Below are positions 12,393 to 15,500 of a stretch of 15,500 bases of DNA, in pieces. Under the pieces are notes generated by a model that worked only from the letters and a program-made list of their open reading frames with translations, ran no database searches and was not told the DNA's origin. The DNA lies in contig JAFDCW010000041.1 in the NCBI GenBank assembly GCA_019312705.1, positions 1 through 15,500 on the forward strand, in the 5' to 3' direction. Made by a program: the position numbers and the translations under genes. How positions within the stretch are numbered: the stretch's first letter is position 1; each line of letters begins with the position of its first letter. Origin of the DNA: Deltaproteobacteria bacterium. Lineage in GTDB: Bacteria; Myxococcota; Polyangia; Polyangiales; B10-G4.

Positions 12393-14153
12393 GTGCTCGT
12401 GCCCGCCCCGAATCCAGACCGCGTCATCGACGGCCGCTATCGTCTCCAGGAGGAGATCGGCGCGGGAGGTATGGGCACCGTGTACCGCGCGGTCCACGAC
12501 AAGCTCGACCGCGAGGTCGCCGTCAAGGTCCTGTCGTCGGAGCTCGGCGAGAGTAAAGAGCTCCGGCTGCGCTTCGAGCGCGAGGCCAGGAACCTCGCCG
12601 CCATGTCCCACCCCAACATCGTCACCGTGACCGACTACGGCCACATGGACGAGGCGCCGTACCTCGTGATGGAGCTGCTCGAAGGCGAGCCCCTCGATCA
12701 ACTGATCGCCCGCGATGCGCCGGTCCCGGCCCCGACGGTGCGGATCATCTTCGAGCAGATCCTCCGCGCCCTCGCCTTCACCCATTCGCGAGGCCTCGCC
12801 CACCGCGACCTCAAACCCGCCAACGTCTTCCTCCAACGCCTCGCTGACGACCCGATGCACGTCAAGCTGCTCGACTTCGGCCTGGCGAAGTTCGTCGCCG
12901 GGGAGCGCAAGGGCCGCGGCCCGGCGCTGACCAAGTCGGGGACCGTTATCGGCACGCCCGCCTACATGTCCCCGGAACAGGCTGCGGGACAGGGCGCTGG
13001 AGAGCGCGGTGACGTCTACAGCGCGGGCATCTTGCTCTTCGAGATGCTCGCCGGCACCGCCCCCTTTCAAGGCGACCCGCCGGACCTCATCCGCCAGCAC
13101 CTAATCTCGCCGGTGCCGAGCCTCGGGAAGGCATGCCCGGGCCTACGCCCCACCCCCGAGTTCGACCGCTTCATCGCGAAGGCCACCGAAAAGGAGGCGC
13201 GCTCGCGCTTCGGCAACGCGGGGGAGATGCTCGCGTCCCTCGCCGCACTTCCGAGGCCGATGGTCCGGGGCATGCCCACCGAGGGTGCCGCCAATATTCC
13301 CCGGCCCAGCCTGGCACCGACGGCTCTGCCGGTTTCGGCTCGGGACACGCCGGGACCGGGGCCGGGAGAGACCCCCGACGGCACCGCGAAGGCGACGCCG
13401 TCCGGCCCCGGCGCGTCACCGCATTCCGCCCTCCGGTCGCCGCGAACCGGGTGGGCAATCCTGGCAATCGCCGGGGCCGCCTTGCTCTTCCTGGCACCGG
13501 GTGCCGCGGTGCTCACCGCGATTCTCAGTGGCGGCGACGAGACGGACCGTCCGCCCGCTGCGGCGACGCCGGCGGCCGCCGCCGCCGCTTCGGCGAACCC
13601 GTCAGACCAGTCGCCGCCATCACCCACCCACGAAGAAGCGGGTGACCCCGATGAACCCGCGACCGGCGTGAGGCCCACCGCTCCCCCGACGGCCACGGCA
13701 ACGCCGGACCCCGACGAGCAGCCGGGGGTCGACCCGTGGGCGGCGCCCGTACCGGACGCCCTCGTCGCGGCGCGGCAGGAGATCGCGGCGGGCGCGCTGT
13801 CCCAAGGCACTGAGCAGAACCTCGAAAACTACATTCGCCGAAACCGGACCGACCCCCGGGGCTTTCTGCTCCTCGGCCATGGCTACCTCGCCCGAGGCTG
13901 GCGCCCGGACGCCCTCGACCGCTACGAACGCGCCTACGACCTCGACCCGAGCGCCCGCGCCGACCCCGAGATGCGCGACAACCTCATCCGCCTCGCCGGC
14001 CACGGCAATGTCGGCCGCCGCGCCCGCGCCATGGTGATGGACATCTACGGCCCCGAAGCGCGGCCTCTGGTCCAGGCCCTCCTGGACGGCCCGCCCCTCC
14101 GCCACACCGAGCGGGCAGGCATCGAGCGCCTGCGCGACGAACTCGCCCAATAG
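12393..14153 (+). CDS. Transmembrane Ser/Thr protein kinase (PknB type)
   Basis: The protein has 586 residues from GTG 12393; GTG 12399 is equally possible. The frame is open back to an ATG at 12207, but that would overlap the divergent mannosidase and adds no domain. Kinase features are complete: IGAGGMGTVY (19-30), VAVKVL with Lys 45, HRDLKPANVF with Asp 139, DFG (161-163), GTPAYMSPEQ (187-196) and DVYSAGILLFEML (207-219). Catalysis is therefore expected. A Pro/Ala/Thr-rich linker (about 295-350) leads to one transmembrane helix (352-378). A second low-complexity linker follows, then a helical C-terminal region (about 455-586) with TPR-like units such as GFLLLGHGYLARGWRPDALDRYERAYDLDP. Topology would place the kinase in the cytoplasm and the helical domain outside. 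The signal and substrates are unknown; myxobacterial kinases of this type regulate development and envelope processes. Confidence 0.93.
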   Translation: MLVPAPNPDRVIDGRYRLQEEIGAGGMGTVYRAVHDKLDREVAVKVLSSELGESKELRLRFEREARNLAAMSHPNIVTVTDYGHMDEAPYLVMELLEGEPLDQLIARDAPVPAPTVRIIFEQILRALAFTHSRGLAHRDLKPANVFLQRLADDPMHVKLLDFGLAKFVAGERKGRGPALTKSGTVIGTPAYMSPEQAAGQGAGERGDVYSAGILLFEMLAGTAPFQGDPPDLIRQHLISPVPSLGKACPGLRPTPEFDRFIAKATEKEARSRFGNAGEMLASLAALPRPMVRGMPTEGAANIPRPSLAPTALPVSARDTPGPGPGETPDGTAKATPSGPGASPHSALRSPRTGWAILAIAGAALLFLAPGAAVLTAILSGGDETDRPPAAATPAAAAAASANPSDQSPPSPTHEEAGDPDEPATGVRPTAPPTATATPDPDEQPGVDPWAAPVPDALVAARQEIAAGALSQGTEQNLENYIRRNRTDPRGFLLLGHGYLARGWRPDALDRYERAYDLDPSARADPEMRDNLIRLAGHGNVGRRARAMVMDIYGPEARPLVQALLDGPPLRHTERAGIERLRDELAQ

Positions 14154-14208
14154 AACTAAGGGGCTGCACCCCGAGCGCCCGACCCCCGATTGAGCTAGGC
14201 TGGCGGCC

Positions 14209-14727
14209 TTGACGCTCCTCGGCCCCCTCACCCTCGCGCTGGTACTCGTTTCGGCGTGTTCGCTCGATACGAGCGCGACCGTTCCTCCAGGCCCCCTCGA
14301 CAGCGGGCAGCCCGCCGACGGGGGCCCCGGGGATTCGGCCGTGACCGGCGACACCGGCCCCGCGGATAGCGGTACGACGGATACGGGCGTGCTAGATTCT
14401 GCGGTGCGCGACGGCGACGTCATGGACGCGGGCCCAGTCGATAGTGGCACCCCGGATACGGGCCCGGCCGACACGGGCCCGGCGCCCACGTGCGCCGACC
14501 ACTTCGCCGGGACGGTTCCCGGCTATACGCACTGCGGTGGAGATCCGGCGGTCGGATGCCGGTTCGGGTTTGCGGATTCGACGCTACGAAACTGCATCCG
14601 CTACTGCAGCAACGTCGGGTTCCGCTGCGCGGACCAGCACAGCCGCGGGGTGAACGCGTGTGATCGCTTCATCTCCGACAGTTGCGATACGGACCGCTTC
14701 TTGGGCGTCTGCGACTGCGTACCTTGA
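14209..14727 (+). CDS. Cys-rich lipoprotein with Asp/Gly/Thr linker
   Basis: The protein has 172 residues. The start is TTG 14209; a stop lies five codons upstream and no ATG or GTG fits before the signal peptide. The signal sequence LLGPLTLALVLVSAC has lipobox VSAC, with lipidated Cys 17. Residues 18-92 are low complexity with repeated DSG, DTG and PAD units, a flexible spacer from the membrane. The C-terminal ~80 residues hold ten cysteines (95, 109, 117, 129, 133, 140, 151, 159, 168, 170), enough for five disulfides, with pieces such as NCIRYCSNVGFRC and VCDCVP. I recognise no family. A compact disulfide-knotted surface or periplasmic domain is likely. It begins 55 nt after the kinase stop and ends 11 nt before the next gene, so it may share a transcript with the hydrolase. 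Confidence 0.78.
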   Translation: MTLLGPLTLALVLVSACSLDTSATVPPGPLDSGQPADGGPGDSAVTGDTGPADSGTTDTGVLDSAVRDGDVMDAGPVDSGTPDTGPADTGPAPTCADHFAGTVPGYTHCGGDPAVGCRFGFADSTLRNCIRYCSNVGFRCADQHSRGVNACDRFISDSCDTDRFLGVCDCVP

Positions 14728-14738
14728 GAAGGCCACGC

Positions 14739-15500
14739 ATGTGCAAACCCGCGACCAGGCTGCTCTTGGTGCTCCTGCTCTTCTTGCCGCTTTCGGCGCT
14801 CTTGCTCTTCTTGCCGCAGTGGGGATGTAGCGACGGTTCAGAGGAGACCGACAGCGGCACTCCGGCCACCGACTCGGGAGGCGCGGACACCGCGGCGGAC
14901 ACCGCGACCGCCGCGTGCCTACCCGGGGTGGGCACCCCCGAGACCGTGGCCCTGACCACCGACGACGGTGTCTCCCTCGAAGCCGACTTTCACAGCTCGG
15001 GCCTGGCGGGCGGGGGCGCGGCGATCCTCCTGCACATGATCCCGCCGTCGAACAACCGATCCAACTACCCGGTCGACTTCATTCAGCGCCTCACGGACCG
15101 TGGCATCGCGGTCATCAATACCAATCGCCGCGGCGCCGTCGCCGCCGACGGGGTCAGCGCCCAAGACGCGTACCAGGGGCCGACCGGCTGGCTCGACGCC
15201 AAGGCGGCCTTCGACTTCATCGGCGCACATGCGTGCGGCTTCGACACCACCCGCATCGTCCTGGTGGGCGCGTCGAACGGCACGACGACCGCCTTCGACT
15301 TCGTCGCGGAGACGGCCGCAGACCCGGACCGCGGAGCCCGAGCCCTCGTCTTCCTCACGGGCGGCGGCTACACGGAAAACCAACGACAGATCAACGATCA
15401 GCGCGCCGTCCTCGACCCCTTGCCTATCCGCTTCGTCTACTCGACGGCGGAAGCCGCCTGGAGTCAGGGCTTCGAGGCGGGGGCACCGAGCCCGTGGGTA
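14739..15500 (+). CDS. Exported alpha/beta-hydrolase (5' part)
   Basis: ATG 14739 is preceded by AGAAGG at 6 nt. 254 codons are readable and the gene runs off the right edge. A very hydrophobic Leu-rich signal (about residues 8-26) ends at QWGC, a non-standard lipobox with Cys 30. A DSGTPATDSGGADTAADTA linker follows, much like that of the preceding lipoprotein. From residue 66 there is an alpha/beta-hydrolase fold: beta-strand AAILLHMIPPSN, where the oxyanion hole is expected, then GIAVINTNRRGA, then the nucleophile elbow VLVGASNGTTTAF with Ser 179 in G-x-S-x-G. The acid and His of the triad should lie further on, in part outside the window. The layout resembles dienelactone-hydrolase or peptidase-like esterases; the substrate is unknown. 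The signal region carries an in-frame 15-bp direct repeat (14776-14790 and 14803-14817). Confidence 0.82.
   Translation, partial: MCKPATRLLLVLLLFLPLSALLLFLPQWGCSDGSEETDSGTPATDSGGADTAADTATAACLPGVGTPETVALTTDDGVSLEADFHSSGLAGGGAAILLHMIPPSNNRSNYPVDFIQRLTDRGIAVINTNRRGAVAADGVSAQDAYQGPTGWLDAKAAFDFIGAHACGFDTTRIVLVGASNGTTTAFDFVAETAADPDRGARALVFLTGGGYTENQRQINDQRAVLDPLPIRFVYSTAEAAWSQGFEAGAPSPWV

Noticed and set aside
1..15500. CRISPR array, insertion sequence, phage genes or tRNA
   Set aside because: No regularly spaced direct repeats, transposase or integrase motifs, or tRNA-like cloverleafs were seen on either strand; the only tandem repeats are short hexamers inside linker codons.

Overview
The window is high-GC DNA, roughly 70% by eye, with strongly G/C-biased third codon positions. 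Most of its proteins are lipoproteins or otherwise exported, with Asp/Gly/Thr/Ser- or Pro/Ala-rich linkers after the signal peptide, and it also carries two membrane-anchored proteins with Ser/Thr-kinase folds. This mix points to a member of the Myxococcota, Polyangia/Sandaracinus-like. That placement is inference from style and gene content, not from a marker gene. I see no insertion sequence, phage gene, CRISPR array, tRNA or rRNA, and the region reads as ordinary chromosome rich in lineage-specific exported proteins.

Layout. Bases 2-166 hold the 3' end of a family 2 glycosyltransferase of the polyprenol-phosphate-mannose synthase type. A compact, nested inverted-repeat element (174-355) separates it from a convergent gene (386-1651, minus) for an exported protein with a Pro/Ala linker, a coiled coil and a probable C-terminal beta-barrel. 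Bases 1652-2186 carry no convincing gene but contain a terminator-like hairpin. A possible two-helix membrane protein (2187-2450) and a Cys-rich exported protein (2500-3705) follow on the plus strand. On the minus strand, 7604 down to 3709 is a tight run of an RCC1-repeat lipoprotein, a MatB-like malonyl-CoA synthetase and a GalT-like nucleotidyltransferase, spaced by 10 nt and by an 8-nt overlap.

Divergent from that run lie a small secreted four-Cys protein (7700-8110) and a kinase-fold protein (8147-9805). The latter has lost the kinase lysine, the HRD aspartate and DFG, and is fused to three membrane helices and a pentapeptide-repeat domain. A short Cys-containing ORF (9841-10038) faces a GH92 alpha-mannosidase gene (10070-12256, minus). 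The lipoprotein signal peptide of the GH92 protein sits in a neighbouring frame just upstream, which suggests a frameshift or a sequence error. Divergent from it is an apparently intact PknB-type Ser/Thr kinase with one membrane helix (12393-14153). A Cys-rich lipoprotein (14209-14727) and the start of a secreted alpha/beta hydrolase (14739 to the window end) follow.

Most of the recognisable biology concerns the cell envelope: sugar transfer and hydrolysis, surface lipoproteins and transmembrane kinase-fold proteins. The least explained items are the pseudokinase-pentapeptide fusion, the 174-355 structured element and the regularly spaced cysteine repeat of the 2500-3705 protein.
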